Origin: Fulvivirga ligni
GTDB taxonomy: Bacteria > Bacteroidota > Bacteroidia > Cytophagales > Cyclobacteriaceae
Assembly: GCF_021389935.1 (NCBI RefSeq)
Contig: NZ_CP089979.1
Location: 5,747,001 to 5,811,000 of the forward strand
Length of the DNA: 64,000 nucleotides
Direction: 5' to 3'
The notes beneath the pieces are model-generated. The model was not told the origin of the DNA. It searched no databases and saw only the letters and a list, made by a program, of their open reading frames with translations. This document shows positions 1-9,772 of the stretch, one piece after another (position 1 is the stretch's first letter; each line of letters starts with the position of its first letter). The position numbers were made by a program, and so were the translations under genes.

Positions 1-66
1 GCCCTAAGAAATCCTGAATCAATGGATTTTTTCATTAATCTATCTCAAGAATTGAAGGAGGATTAA
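1..66 (+). CDS. C-terminal end of an unidentified protein (partial)
   Basis: Only the last 21 codons are present, followed by a TAA stop at 64-66; the encoded tail ends FFINLSQELKED. It lies 41 nt upstream of gldC on the same strand. In several gliding Bacteroidota the gene before gldC is gldB, so gldB is a reasonable guess, but the tail is too short to recognise. The reading frame is open from the first base of the window and no other frame is as plausible. Confidence 0.5.
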   Translation, partial: ALRNPESMDFFINLSQELKED

Positions 67-107
67 AGCATATGCATACCTTTGTAGTTTGATAAAACAA
101 AATATAG

Positions 108-446
108 ATGAAGAAGTCAGAAATCAATTTCACTGTAGAGTTAGATGCAGATAATATACCTGAGAGAATAAAATGGGATGCTACAGAAAAGCCTGATGGT
201 CAGATTGACGATACTAAAAGCATAAGCGTTTCTTTATGGGACGATGTTCAGAAAAATACTATGCGTATAGATTTATGGACTAAAGATATGCCTGTAGACG
301 AAATGAAAAGATTTTACGTTGACTGCCTGGGTGGAATGGCTCAGACTATTTTAAGAAGCACTGGTGACGAATTTATGTCAACAGAAATCAATGATCTTTG
401 CGAAAAACTAGTGGAACATCTTAAAAGAGAGGCAGAAGGAAACTAA
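108..446 (+). CDS. gldC: Gliding motility protein GldC
   Basis: This 112-residue soluble protein matches my memory of GldC across its length: N-terminal MKKSEINFTVELD, then a stretch around residues 38-75 with KNTMRIDLWTKDMP and MKRFYVDCLGGMAQ. GldC is a small accessory of the gliding and type IX secretion machinery of Bacteroidota and is reported to stabilise GldB; it has no signal peptide or membrane segment here, consistent with a cytoplasmic location. The ATG lies 41 nt after the preceding stop codon, so it is probably the last gene of an operon. A strong hairpin at 537-566 could end the transcript. Family assignment is strong; the motility phenotype of this organism is inferred. Confidence 0.9.
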   Translation: MKKSEINFTVELDADNIPERIKWDATEKPDGQIDDTKSISVSLWDDVQKNTMRIDLWTKDMPVDEMKRFYVDCLGGMAQTILRSTGDEFMSTEINDLCEKLVEHLKREAEGN

Positions 447-536
447 ACTGCCAGTATTAAAAATCCGCAACCGTTTCCGAAAAAATATTATGCATGCTTA
501 ATATTTAAGAGAAATTCTTGTACATTGAGTTAGATT

Positions 537-566
537 TAGCTGAGCTACACCCCTCAGCTATTTTTT
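537..566 (+). terminator. Hairpin with T-run between gldC and the TonB receptor gene
   Basis: The arms TAGCTGAG (537-544) and CTCAGCTA (553-560) pair perfectly over 8 bp around an 8-nt loop and are followed by six T. This is a good intrinsic terminator for gldC. It ends only 25 nt before the next start codon, so either the receptor gene has a promoter overlapping the hairpin (a weak -7 candidate TATTTTTT sits at 559-566) or the hairpin lies in the receptor's leader. Confidence 0.7.
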
Positions 567-591
567 CTCATGATAACCTATCATTAACTCA

Positions 592-3429
592 ATGACTATG
601 AAAAAAATTTTTACTCAGGGAATACTTCTCATTCTCTGCTTTTTAGGGAGTATTCATTTCTCTTTGGCACAAAGCACCACTATATCAGGTAAGGTAACTG
701 ATGGTGAAACAGGTGATCCTTTGGCCGGTGTAAACATTATTGTAAAAGGTAAGGTAATTGGTACCATCACATCTACAGATGGTAGTTATTCTTTAACAGT
801 GAATGAAGCCCCTCCTTTTACATTAGTATATTCATTTATCGGATATTCTTCTCAGGAAAAAGAAGTGACAGGAGGAGTCTCCACTATAGACATTTCACTT
901 ACATCCGGTACTATGCTAGGCCAGGAGGTGGTGGTATCTGCATCCAGGGTCGAAGAAAACATTCTGGAATCTCCTGTTTCCATTGAAAAAATGGACATCA
1001 GAGCGATTCAGGAAACTGCAGCCCCAAGTTTCTACGATGCCATTGCCAATCTAAAAGGTATAGATGTAAGTACTCAAAGTATGACTTTTAAATCAATTAA
1101 CCCTCGGGGTTTTGGTGCCAATGGTAATAATAGAATTGTTCAGCTTATAGACGGTATCGATAACCAAGCTCCAGGACTTAACTTCCCTGTGGGAAATATC
1201 GTGGGTATAAGTGATTTGGATTTGGAGAGTGTGGAAATACTTCCAGGTGCCGCCTCTGCATTATATGGGCCTAATGCTATCCAGGGTATAATACTTATGA
1301 ATAGTAAAAGTCCTTTTGAATATCAAGGACTTAGCGCCATGGCTAAAGTGGGTGTAAACCATGTTGATGGTGAAGACGATGATATGTCAGTGTATAATGA
1401 CTATTCATTCCGCTATGCAAAGGCTTTTAACAATAAGTTCGCTTTCAAAGTAACCGCTTCATATTTAAGAGCTAACGACTTCAGAGCGGTAGATTACAGA
1501 GACCAAAGCAACATTGTAGAAACTAGTGCTAACTATGATCCAAGCCAGCCTGGATACAGAGATAACAATAGAGTTTATGATGGAGTAAACGTATATGGTG
1601 AGCCTTTAGTAAACTTAGGTAGCGTAGCTGATGGCGTAATTGCAGGAGGCGGCGCAACCGGTGCTCAAATTGCAGCAATAAGACCTTTAATTCCTAATGG
1701 TGAAGAGGGAAACTTCACTCCACTAGGATTCTCTGAAAGAGAGTTTGCTGACAATACTACTGAAAGTTTAAAATTTGGTGCGGCTTTGCATTACAGACTT
1801 ACTGATGAATTAGAGCTAATTGGCCAATATAACATTGGATTTGGTAGTACGGTGTACACCGCAAATGACAGATTCGTTCTTGATGACTTTTCTATCTGGA
1901 CAGGTAAATTAGAACTTAGAGGATCTAACTTCTTCTTAAGAGCATATACCACACAAGAAGATGCTGGAGACAGCTATGCAGCTAACACTCTAGCTTCTCT
2001 CATCAATGCTGAAACTTATATACCAGCTTATTTCCAAAACTGGGTTGGTGCTCGTACGTCAGGTCAATCTGTTGAAGCGTCTCATCAATACGCAAGAGCT
2101 AATACTGATAGATTAACCGTTGGTTCTGCAGAATATAATGAAGCCTTTGATAGATTAAGAGAAACACCAATTTCTGAAGGTGGAGCTAGATTCCTGGACG
2201 AAACAAGCCTCTATCATGTAGAGGGTATGTATAACTTTGCCAATCAGATCAAATTCGCTGAAATCATTGTTGGGGGTAACTACAGACAATATTCACTAAG
2301 CTCTGGAGGAACCTTATTTGCTCTGGAAAATATTGATTCAGGTGATGAATTCGGAATCAGCGAATTTGGCGGATACATTCAAGTGAAAAAATCAGTTGCC
2401 GATGAGAGGTTAGATTTAACTGGCTCAATGAGATATGACAAAAATGAGTATTTCGACGGACAGATATCACCAAGACTATCAGCTGTTTACTCCTTAGGTG
2501 AAAAGAAAAACCACAATCTTAGAGCTTCTTATCAAAGAGGATTTAGAATACCTACCACACAAGATCAATTTATCAATCTTGATGTAGTAAGCAGAAGGTT
2601 AGTAGGTAGTAATGAGTCTTTGGTAGATCAGTTCAATTTCAGAACAAATTCAGTTTATAACCTAAAAGACATTCAGGCAGTAAGAAACGGTGAGATGTCA
2701 ATCGATCAGCTTCAGCCATGGGATGATTTTGAATTTGAAACAGAGAAAGTGAGCACTTATGAATTGGGCTACAAGAGCTTAATTAGCAATAAGCTAATGG
2801 TAGATGCTTATTACTATTATAGTAGCTATACAGACTTTATCACAGAGGTTGATCTCATTCAAACAGCTAGCGGAAACACTAATACAGGAGGAGCTACACC
2901 TTTATATTCTGGCCCTGCAGCATCAAAGCAAGAAATTGTAGATGGTTCTGTCGCTACAGCAAGATATGGCTTTGACGTTAATTCTGATGAAACAGTGAAT
3001 GCTCAAGGCTTTGCTATTGGAGTTGATTACTCTTTACCAAAAGGATACCAAATAGGTGGTAACGTAGCTTACAATGAATTAATTAATGCTGATGAATTAC
3101 AAGAGAAGGGCTTTAATGCATTCTTCAATACACCTGAATGGAGATACAACATTAAATTTGCTAACAGAAGAGTAACTGACCATTTTGGATTTTCTGTTAA
3201 CTACAGGTGGCAAGATGCATTCTTCTGGGAAGCTTCGTTTGGAGAGGGTGTAATCCCTGCATTTGGAACAGTTGACGCTCAGGTGAGCTACAAGCTACCA
3301 AGCCTTAAGTCTACCCTAAAATTAGGAGGATCTAACATTCTTAATAAGAGGTATACTACTTCATTTGGCAACCCAAGAGTTGGTGGTATTTACTACCTAA
3401 GCTTAACGTTTGACCAATTTTTCAACTAA
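592..3429 (+). CDS. TonB-dependent outer-membrane receptor with CarboxypepD_reg-like domain
   Basis: The 945-residue product has a signal peptide ending near residue 27 (LAQ), a CarboxypepD_reg-like beta-sandwich at about 30-112 (GKVTDGETGDPLAGVNI), a plug domain at about 118-240 (SPVSIEKMD, VQLIDGIDNQAPG, VEILPGAASALYGPNAIQG) and a 22-strand-type barrel ending in an aromatic residue-containing strand (LSLTFDQFFN). Such receptors import ligands across the outer membrane with TonB/ExbBD energy. The next gene, 15 nt downstream, encodes an SGNH lipoprotein rather than a SusD protein, so this is not a classic SusCD pair. An in-frame ATG at 598 (MKKIF) is an equally good start. Substrate unknown. 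Confidence 0.9.
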   Translation: MTMKKIFTQGILLILCFLGSIHFSLAQSTTISGKVTDGETGDPLAGVNIIVKGKVIGTITSTDGSYSLTVNEAPPFTLVYSFIGYSSQEKEVTGGVSTIDISLTSGTMLGQEVVVSASRVEENILESPVSIEKMDIRAIQETAAPSFYDAIANLKGIDVSTQSMTFKSINPRGFGANGNNRIVQLIDGIDNQAPGLNFPVGNIVGISDLDLESVEILPGAASALYGPNAIQGIILMNSKSPFEYQGLSAMAKVGVNHVDGEDDDMSVYNDYSFRYAKAFNNKFAFKVTASYLRANDFRAVDYRDQSNIVETSANYDPSQPGYRDNNRVYDGVNVYGEPLVNLGSVADGVIAGGGATGAQIAAIRPLIPNGEEGNFTPLGFSEREFADNTTESLKFGAALHYRLTDELELIGQYNIGFGSTVYTANDRFVLDDFSIWTGKLELRGSNFFLRAYTTQEDAGDSYAANTLASLINAETYIPAYFQNWVGARTSGQSVEASHQYARANTDRLTVGSAEYNEAFDRLRETPISEGGARFLDETSLYHVEGMYNFANQIKFAEIIVGGNYRQYSLSSGGTLFALENIDSGDEFGISEFGGYIQVKKSVADERLDLTGSMRYDKNEYFDGQISPRLSAVYSLGEKKNHNLRASYQRGFRIPTTQDQFINLDVVSRRLVGSNESLVDQFNFRTNSVYNLKDIQAVRNGEMSIDQLQPWDDFEFETEKVSTYELGYKSLISNKLMVDAYYYYSSYTDFITEVDLIQTASGNTNTGGATPLYSGPAASKQEIVDGSVATARYGFDVNSDETVNAQGFAIGVDYSLPKGYQIGGNVAYNELINADELQEKGFNAFFNTPEWRYNIKFANRRVTDHFGFSVNYRWQDAFFWEASFGEGVIPAFGTVDAQVSYKLPSLKSTLKLGGSNILNKRYTTSFGNPRVGGIYYLSLTFDQFFN

Positions 3430-3444
3430 TTAATAATTGAGAAA

Positions 3445-4935
3445 ATGAAAAACATTAAAAATATTGCTATTGCTACAATGGCAGCCACACTCATTTTTTC
3501 TTGCGACACGGAAGAAGATTTGATCGAAAAAAGGATTCAAGATAATACCATAGAGATAAGCTATTCAAGTGGAGACGCAGACTTCTCAAATTATATTTCG
3601 TTGGGAAATTCTCTGACAGCGGGTTTAATGGATGCGGCCTTATACACTGAAGGCCAAAACAGTTCATTTCCAAATATCATTGGTAACCAGTTGATTAAGG
3701 CCGGTTTTAGTTCAGAATTTAATCAGCCAGATATTAATGCTGTGAATGGTTATAATATCAGTTTGAATAGTGACCCTCAAACTGCCACATTTGGAAAGTT
3801 TATTCTGGATACATCAATTCCAGGTCCGGTACCCACAACACCTGGAGATGTAATAACAGCCTTCGGTGGCGATAAGACATCCCTTAATAACTTTGGTGTT
3901 CCTGGAGCTAGAACAGCAGACTTACTAACTCCAGCATTAGCTGCTAACGGATTTTATGCAAGATTTGCTACTGTACCTGGTCAATCAACCGTATTAGGTG
4001 ATGCATTGGCTACTGATCCAACTTTCTTCACTTTATGGATAGGGAACAATGATGTGCTTAACTACGCTTCAAGCGGTGGTGTTGGAGATGCTCCTCTTGC
4101 ATTCTATTCCCAATCACAATTTACTGCAGACTATTCATCAATCATTGGACAATTGGCAGGTAAAGGAGCAAAAGGAGTTGTGATAAACATACCTCCAGTC
4201 CTTTTGATTCCATATTTCAGGGCTGTGCCTTACAATCCCGTTCCATTGGATGAAGCCACGGCAGGACAGTTAAATGCAGGTTATGCAGAATATAACGGAG
4301 GTCTCCAGTTAGCTAAAATGGGTGGCTTCATCGATGAGGCGGAAGCTGAAAGACGTACTATCACTTTTGCAGCTGGTCAGAATGCCTTTGTAATGGTAGA
4401 TGAAGATTTAACGGATTTATCAGCATTAGGACTTCCAAACTATCGTCAGACAGAACCCACTGATTTAGTTCCACTACCTACTTCTACTGCACTACAAAGT
4501 GGTATAGGTACCCAGCAACCTGCTGGGGATCAGTATGTACTTACGCTAGAGGAACAAACTGCAATTATTACAGCAAGGGCAACCTATAATGGAGTAATCC
4601 AAGGTATAGCTGCTTCGGTTGATGGGGTGGATATGTTTGACATTCAGCCTTTATTCGCTGATCTTGCCGGTCTTACGCCTGAACTTGCCGCCCAGCTAGC
4701 GCTATCAACGGAAGCTCAAGCTGCATCTGATGGAGTACAAGGAATCTCTTATGAAAGCGTTACCATAGCTCCTGATTTCAGCCCCTCTGGATTGTTTTCA
4801 ACGGATGGCATACATCCTAACCCACGTGGTCATGCCATCTTAGCAAACTATCTGATCGACTTCATTAATGAAAAGCATGATTCCAATATTCCAAAAGTTA
4901 ATTCCACAACATATAGGACAGTGTTATTCCAATAA
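3445..4935 (+). CDS. GDSL/SGNH-family hydrolase lipoprotein
   Basis: The 496-residue protein begins with a lipoprotein signal (lipid-anchor Cys20 in TLIFSC). The SGNH blocks are visible: block I as SLGNSLTAG (Ser56 the expected nucleophile, with Asn in place of the usual Asp of GDSL), block III as GNND (200-203), and block V as DGIHPNPRGH (Asp454, His457). These predict an esterase or lipase on the periplasmic or outer face of the outer membrane. It is cotranscribed with the upstream TonB receptor, so it probably prepares or handles that receptor's ligand, an inference. A strong terminator follows at 4960. Confidence 0.88.
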   Translation: MKNIKNIAIATMAATLIFSCDTEEDLIEKRIQDNTIEISYSSGDADFSNYISLGNSLTAGLMDAALYTEGQNSSFPNIIGNQLIKAGFSSEFNQPDINAVNGYNISLNSDPQTATFGKFILDTSIPGPVPTTPGDVITAFGGDKTSLNNFGVPGARTADLLTPALAANGFYARFATVPGQSTVLGDALATDPTFFTLWIGNNDVLNYASSGGVGDAPLAFYSQSQFTADYSSIIGQLAGKGAKGVVINIPPVLLIPYFRAVPYNPVPLDEATAGQLNAGYAEYNGGLQLAKMGGFIDEAEAERRTITFAAGQNAFVMVDEDLTDLSALGLPNYRQTEPTDLVPLPTSTALQSGIGTQQPAGDQYVLTLEEQTAIITARATYNGVIQGIAASVDGVDMFDIQPLFADLAGLTPELAAQLALSTEAQAASDGVQGISYESVTIAPDFSPSGLFSTDGIHPNPRGHAILANYLIDFINEKHDSNIPKVNSTTYRTVLFQ

Positions 4936-4959
4936 GGAGTCTTAGTTATACACAAAAGA

Positions 4960-4990
4960 GCCCTCACCCAAAAAGTGAGGGCTTTTTGTT
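4960..4990 (+). terminator. Intrinsic terminator of the receptor/SGNH operon
   Basis: GCCCTCAC (4960-4967) and GTGAGGGC (4975-4982) form a perfect 8-bp stem with a 7-nt loop, followed by TTTTTGTT. Confidence 0.93.
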
Positions 4991-5139
4991 TATAAAGCGG
5001 AAAAAACATGCATGGAGGAACTAATGATACGGCATATTAATTAAGGAGTAGGCTATTCTTTCAATCCAATAAAATATTAAGAGAAGTTAATATTACATCT
5101 TCTAATATCTCAGTAGCCAAATTGATATCTTAATTATTA

Positions 5140-7989
5140 ATGACAGGAAACACCAAAATTCCATCAGTCCCTTCAAGCTTTGAAGAAATAGTCGAATCAC
5201 TGGAAGATATGATCTATGAACTGGATCATGCCGGGTGTTTTAAATATGCCAATAATAGTTTAGCCAAGTACTCTGGATACTCGAAAGAAGAGCTTAAGAA
5301 AATAAGGTATTTTGATATTGTAAAGGAAGACCAAAGAAATGACCTGGTTCAATTCTACAAACGCCAAAGAGATACCAAAACCAAAGACTCATATTACGAG
5401 TTTGCCATGGTGGCCAAAGATGGCAGCCTCATTTGGGTAGGTCAGAATGTAAGGATGATTTTTCAAGATGATATCGTTCTATCCATTCGGGCTGTGGCCA
5501 GAAACATTAATCAACTGAAAGTTACTGAAGATAAGCTGAAGCATAACGAGAGTCAACTAGACGAGCTGCTGGCTCATATAGACCTCTTCAACCAGATCAC
5601 CTTATCTAATCACATTAATGATACCGAGCAGATCAATAGAGCCATAGAAATATTGGCTACCTATTTTAACATGCCTTTGGCTGTGATCAGCAAAATAGAA
5701 AATAATATACTAGAGGTCATTGATTCTTACGCCACACACCCGAGTATGGCCATTGATAAAAATAAGATCTATGACTTAAATGATACATATTGCCATATCC
5801 CCTACCAAGAGAAGAAGATAGTAACCATTGAAAATATTTCTGCCTCCAACCACACGATCAGACCTGGGATTGCAGATTTTAAAATAGAATGTTTTATAGG
5901 AGTACCAATATGGGTCAATGGCATGTGTTATGGCACCTTTAGTTTACTTTCTCCAGATAAAAGACCTCTCCCCTTCAACAAGAGAGAAATTGAGTTTATT
6001 TGGCTTGTATGTAACTGGCTAGGTAATACCATTGAAAAGTTAGCCTATGAAACTCAGCTACAAAAGCAATCAGCTCTACTTAGCCAGGCTCAATCCATGG
6101 CTAATATAGGTCACTGGGAGATTGATTTAATTAAAAACACTATGTTCTGGTCGAGCATAACCAAGCAAATTCATGATGTATCGCTAGATTATATACCAAC
6201 ACTGGAAAAAAGTATCGACTTCTACGATGAGCAGTCAAAGCCCATTATGAAAGAGCTACTTTCCAGAGCCATCAAAACTGGTGAAGGTTGGGATATTAAA
6301 TTAGGAATTATCTCAGCCAAAAAAAATCGGACCTGGGTACGTTCCATTGGCACTGTAGAATGGAAGGGAGATCATGCAGTAAAAATTGTTGGTGTCTTCC
6401 AGGATTTCACCAGAGAAAAAGTGCAGGAAGAAGAACTTCTATATGCTAAGGAAGAGGCAGAAAAAGCTTCCCAGGCAAAGGCCGACTTTCTTTCGGTGAT
6501 GAGTCATGAAATACGTACACCGCTGAATGCAGTAATAGGCCTGAGCCATATTCTACTAGAAGAGGAGCCTCAAAAACATCAGCTGGAGAATTTAAATACC
6601 TTGAAATTTTCTGCTGAAAATCTGCTGGCCTTAATTAATGACATCCTCGATTTTAATAAAATAGAGGCTGGCAAGGTGTCTCTTGAGTTAATAGATTTTA
6701 ATCTTTTAAATATACTTAATGGCATAAAGCAATCTTTGGTTTTAAGGGCTAAGAAGCAAAAGGTGGATATCCACCTACGGATCGATCCTAAAGTTCCGGA
6801 GTATGTAGTGGGTGATTCCACCAGGCTCAGTCAAATTCTCAATAACCTTTCGGGTAATGCCATTAAGTTCACCAATGAAGGTTCCATTACTCTATCCGCC
6901 CATGTTACCGAAGATCATGGTGATACCGTAGACATTGAATTTTCAGTGAAAGACACTGGTATTGGTATAGCTCCTGATAAGATCAATAACATTTTTGATC
7001 AGTTTACACAAGCTGAGAAAGAAACCACCAGAAAGTATGGCGGCACTGGTCTGGGCCTAGCTATCACAAAAAAACTGACTCATCTCATGAACAGCGAAAT
7101 AAAGGTAGATAGCACACTTGGAGAAGGCTCTAATTTTCATTTTACCATAAGTTTTAGAAAGAGCGATTATGGTATTCAGAAAGAGTCTTTCAATAATTCT
7201 GAAGATATTGATGCCCAGTTAAAGGACCTGAAGGTTTTGCTGGTTGAAGACAACATGATCAATCAGATGGTGGCTATGAAGTTTCTTAGAATGTGGGGAA
7301 TAGCCGTAGACCAGGCTGAAAATGGTAAAGAAGCACTTTACATGGTGGCCAACAATGCGTATGACCTGATTTTGATGGATTTGCAAATGCCTGAAATGGA
7401 TGGTTATACCGCTAGCCGACAGATTAGAAGAATGAGTGAGAAGCATGAAGAGATACCTATCATTGCGCTTACTGCCTCAGCCCTTTCAGATATTCGGACA
7501 GATGTTATGAACGCCGGGATGAATGACTTCGTATCTAAACCATTTAATCCCAGAGACCTGCAAGAGAAAATATTATTTAATATTAACAGAGAGTTTAGAC
7601 AACCGCCACTTACCGAAACTACAAAGGCTCCAGCAAAACCCCAGTTTATTAATTTAAATAAGCTAGAAGCCCTGGCGGACAAGAATATTCCTCTAATGAT
7701 CAAGCTATTACAAACCTTTATCATAGAATTAGGGAAGTTTAGAGATCAGTATATTAAGGCATTAGTTAATAAAGACCTCGAGGATATTGAAGCCACTCAC
7801 CATAGAATATTGCCTACCTTAAAAATGCTGGAAATCAGGCTACTAGATGAGCAGATCAATAAAGGCAGAGAGCTTCTTCAAGACAAAAAGTATGATAAAA
7901 AAGCTGCTAATAACAATGCTAGAAATGTAAAGCAGCTCAGCAACACTATTATTGATCTGTGTGAAAAAAGATTAAAGGCCCTTATATAA
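5140..7989 (+). CDS. Hybrid sensor histidine kinase (PAS-GAF-PAS-HisKA-HATPase-REC-Hpt)
   Basis: The 949-residue protein has no membrane segment, so it senses inside the cell. Order of domains: PAS (about 10-130), GAF (about 150-305), a second PAS (about 315-430), HisKA with the H-box MSHEIRTPLN (His456), HATPase_c with N-box (NNLSGNAIKF), DTGIGIA and GGTGLGLAIT, then a receiver domain (VLLVEDN, phospho-acceptor Asp747 in LILMDLQMPEMDG, KPF) and a C-terminal Hpt-like helical domain. The Hpt histidine is probably His888 in HHRILP, a non-classical form lacking HxxKG. The phosphorelay output regulator is not in the window. The 3' end overlaps the convergent gene by 8 bp. Confidence 0.92.
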   Translation: MTGNTKIPSVPSSFEEIVESLEDMIYELDHAGCFKYANNSLAKYSGYSKEELKKIRYFDIVKEDQRNDLVQFYKRQRDTKTKDSYYEFAMVAKDGSLIWVGQNVRMIFQDDIVLSIRAVARNINQLKVTEDKLKHNESQLDELLAHIDLFNQITLSNHINDTEQINRAIEILATYFNMPLAVISKIENNILEVIDSYATHPSMAIDKNKIYDLNDTYCHIPYQEKKIVTIENISASNHTIRPGIADFKIECFIGVPIWVNGMCYGTFSLLSPDKRPLPFNKREIEFIWLVCNWLGNTIEKLAYETQLQKQSALLSQAQSMANIGHWEIDLIKNTMFWSSITKQIHDVSLDYIPTLEKSIDFYDEQSKPIMKELLSRAIKTGEGWDIKLGIISAKKNRTWVRSIGTVEWKGDHAVKIVGVFQDFTREKVQEEELLYAKEEAEKASQAKADFLSVMSHEIRTPLNAVIGLSHILLEEEPQKHQLENLNTLKFSAENLLALINDILDFNKIEAGKVSLELIDFNLLNILNGIKQSLVLRAKKQKVDIHLRIDPKVPEYVVGDSTRLSQILNNLSGNAIKFTNEGSITLSAHVTEDHGDTVDIEFSVKDTGIGIAPDKINNIFDQFTQAEKETTRKYGGTGLGLAITKKLTHLMNSEIKVDSTLGEGSNFHFTISFRKSDYGIQKESFNNSEDIDAQLKDLKVLLVEDNMINQMVAMKFLRMWGIAVDQAENGKEALYMVANNAYDLILMDLQMPEMDGYTASRQIRRMSEKHEEIPIIALTASALSDIRTDVMNAGMNDFVSKPFNPRDLQEKILFNINREFRQPPLTETTKAPAKPQFINLNKLEALADKNIPLMIKLLQTFIIELGKFRDQYIKALVNKDLEDIEATHHRILPTLKMLEIRLLDEQINKGRELLQDKKYDKKAANNNARNVKQLSNTIIDLCEKRLKALI

Positions 7990-9649
7990 GGACCTTTTTC
8001 AAGATTGCTTCTGTGATCATATAAGTAGGCTTCACCCCTTCTAATCCAAGACTACCTGAAGCCAAAGTGCTTCCCGTAACCAACGGATTATCAGATGCAT
8101 AGTAGGCGTACCTCACTTTTACATTCTCATCTATACTTTTTCTTATTCTGGCAGCAGATTGTATTGCCTTTTGATAATGGGCACCTTCCATTTCAAGACC
8201 CACCGCATTCCAAGTAGAGGTAAGGAAGTGGTTAAGTACATCTCTGTTTTGTAAAGAGGTACCTAGCACGGTGATCATTGTTCCTACATAAGTAGAAATC
8301 TTACCCTTAAACTCATCCGGATCCAGATCATTCTCGATTGGATAGTTATCTGCAGTACCTTCAAAAACATGTGCTGTTGGCAACATAATATCACTCTTGT
8401 TTCCTGTAAGGATACCTGCTTTACCCATAATAGAAACAGACTTAATATTTAAATCATGAACCTTTGTACCTTCTTCATAAGGCTTTAGCAATTCGTCCAT
8501 ACACTCAAATGCCTGCTCGCCAAAAGCATAATCCATTACGATAAGAACCGGAGGCTCAATCATAGATGCCGGCCTGATGGCTTTTGGCAATTTCTCCAAA
8601 TCAAATTTCTCCAGGTCAAAAATCTGTACAGAAAGATTAGTTCCTGACTGATCCTGAATTTCATGCATACCATGTTCAAGAGCATGTTCATGAATGCTCC
8701 TTCTCATATCACCATTCTCTTCTTTACTAGTAAGTGTGGCCAGTTCTTCTAAGGAAGAGAAGTTTTCATCTTCTAAAGCACTCTCTCCATAAATAGCGTT
8801 GAGGAAACTGTGCAGGTTGGCACTAATAATATGGATTGGCCTTTTATGCAAGCCTTTTCCATGGATATAAGATTTAATTTTCCTTGCCCATTTCTCACCA
8901 TAAATATGATGACCAATGATCTCTCTGAGCTTAGAGCTAAATGTAATTTCTTTATCAAGCCCCTCAAGAGCTTCATTTATAGCTGTTTGGCCTAACCAAT
9001 AAACCAAATGGTAAAGGCTATTACAGTTTTTACAGCTATTAAATTTCTCAATAGCCACTTGTGTTTCTTTGATGGTTCTACCCAGGAAGTTACTCAGGTA
9101 AACAGCAGCCTTTTTCTCGTCAAACTCCTCTCCTGCCTCTTCAAGTTTTACTATTTCTTCCAGACGATACCAGTCATCTATAATCCTTCCTTTTTGATCT
9201 AAAGAGTGGTTTTTAATTTTCTCGCCTTCAATGAATAAGAATGTAAGGTGGGTAAGAATATCATAAATATCACTCTTCCCTCTGGTCATTTCTATGTACA
9301 TTCTTTCCTCATCTATTCGGAAGCAGTTTCTTCGTCTTTTCACAGGAATCATAGCCACATGCCCAGCCTCCTCGTAACCTTCTCTGGCCACAAGCTTAAT
9401 GAACCGACATTCTTCTATGCCTTTCGGCAATCTTTCAATTACATATAATAATCCATCTAATTCCACCTTGCTTGGGTCTGCCACCGTACCGTATATTTCC
9501 GGCTTCAGTGTATAAAGTGCCTCAATCAGTGACTTACCTGAAACCCCTAATGGCTTATAACTTCCTCTAATGAGAAAATGCCTCATGGTGATATATAATC
9601 TTTCTATGGCTGCGCGCGATTCTCTTGTTCTTTCTTTTGATCCTGTCAT
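7982..9649 (-). CDS. Nucleoside-phosphorylase-like protein, probably DUF6909 family
   Basis: A 555-residue soluble protein. The C-terminal third carries nucleoside phosphorylase/nucleosidase hallmarks: GKAGILTG, GLEMEGAHYQKA (MEGA at about 487-490, the ribose/phosphate-contacting motif of this fold) and YYASDNP (Asp520, the position of the purine-contacting acid). The N-terminal 350 residues contain a lone CxxC (CKNC) and match no domain I know. AMP nucleosidase is the nearest named analogue in size and layout, but the substrate is unknown; the DUF6909 label is from memory. The ATG at 9649 has a good -7 element (TAACTTTG on this strand, 9721-9728) about 70 nt upstream. Confidence 0.6.
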   Translation of the reverse strand: MTGSKERTRESRAAIERLYITMRHFLIRGSYKPLGVSGKSLIEALYTLKPEIYGTVADPSKVELDGLLYVIERLPKGIEECRFIKLVAREGYEEAGHVAMIPVKRRRNCFRIDEERMYIEMTRGKSDIYDILTHLTFLFIEGEKIKNHSLDQKGRIIDDWYRLEEIVKLEEAGEEFDEKKAAVYLSNFLGRTIKETQVAIEKFNSCKNCNSLYHLVYWLGQTAINEALEGLDKEITFSSKLREIIGHHIYGEKWARKIKSYIHGKGLHKRPIHIISANLHSFLNAIYGESALEDENFSSLEELATLTSKEENGDMRRSIHEHALEHGMHEIQDQSGTNLSVQIFDLEKFDLEKLPKAIRPASMIEPPVLIVMDYAFGEQAFECMDELLKPYEEGTKVHDLNIKSVSIMGKAGILTGNKSDIMLPTAHVFEGTADNYPIENDLDPDEFKGKISTYVGTMITVLGTSLQNRDVLNHFLTSTWNAVGLEMEGAHYQKAIQSAARIRKSIDENVKVRYAYYASDNPLVTGSTLASGSLGLEGVKPTYMITEAILKKVLI

Positions 9650-9720
9650 AGCTAATAATTCATCTTTAACGAAACTACTTAAAATTCCACTAGATCACTC
9701 TATGAAACCTTAAAAGCATG

Positions 9721-9752
9721 CAAAGTTAATAATGCCGTAATTCTTTGGCATT
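9721..9752 (-). promoter_or_regulatory. -7 element and inverted repeat before the nucleosidase-like gene
   Basis: On the minus strand TAACTTTG (9721-9728) fits the Bacteroidota -7 consensus TAnnTTTG exactly. No TTG is found 19 nt upstream; instead a perfect inverted repeat AATGCC-N10-GGCATT (9731-9752) occupies the -33 region. That layout suggests an activator-dependent promoter, which is inference. Confidence 0.4.
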
Positions 9753-9772
9753 GTTTTTAAAGTTAATAGCGC

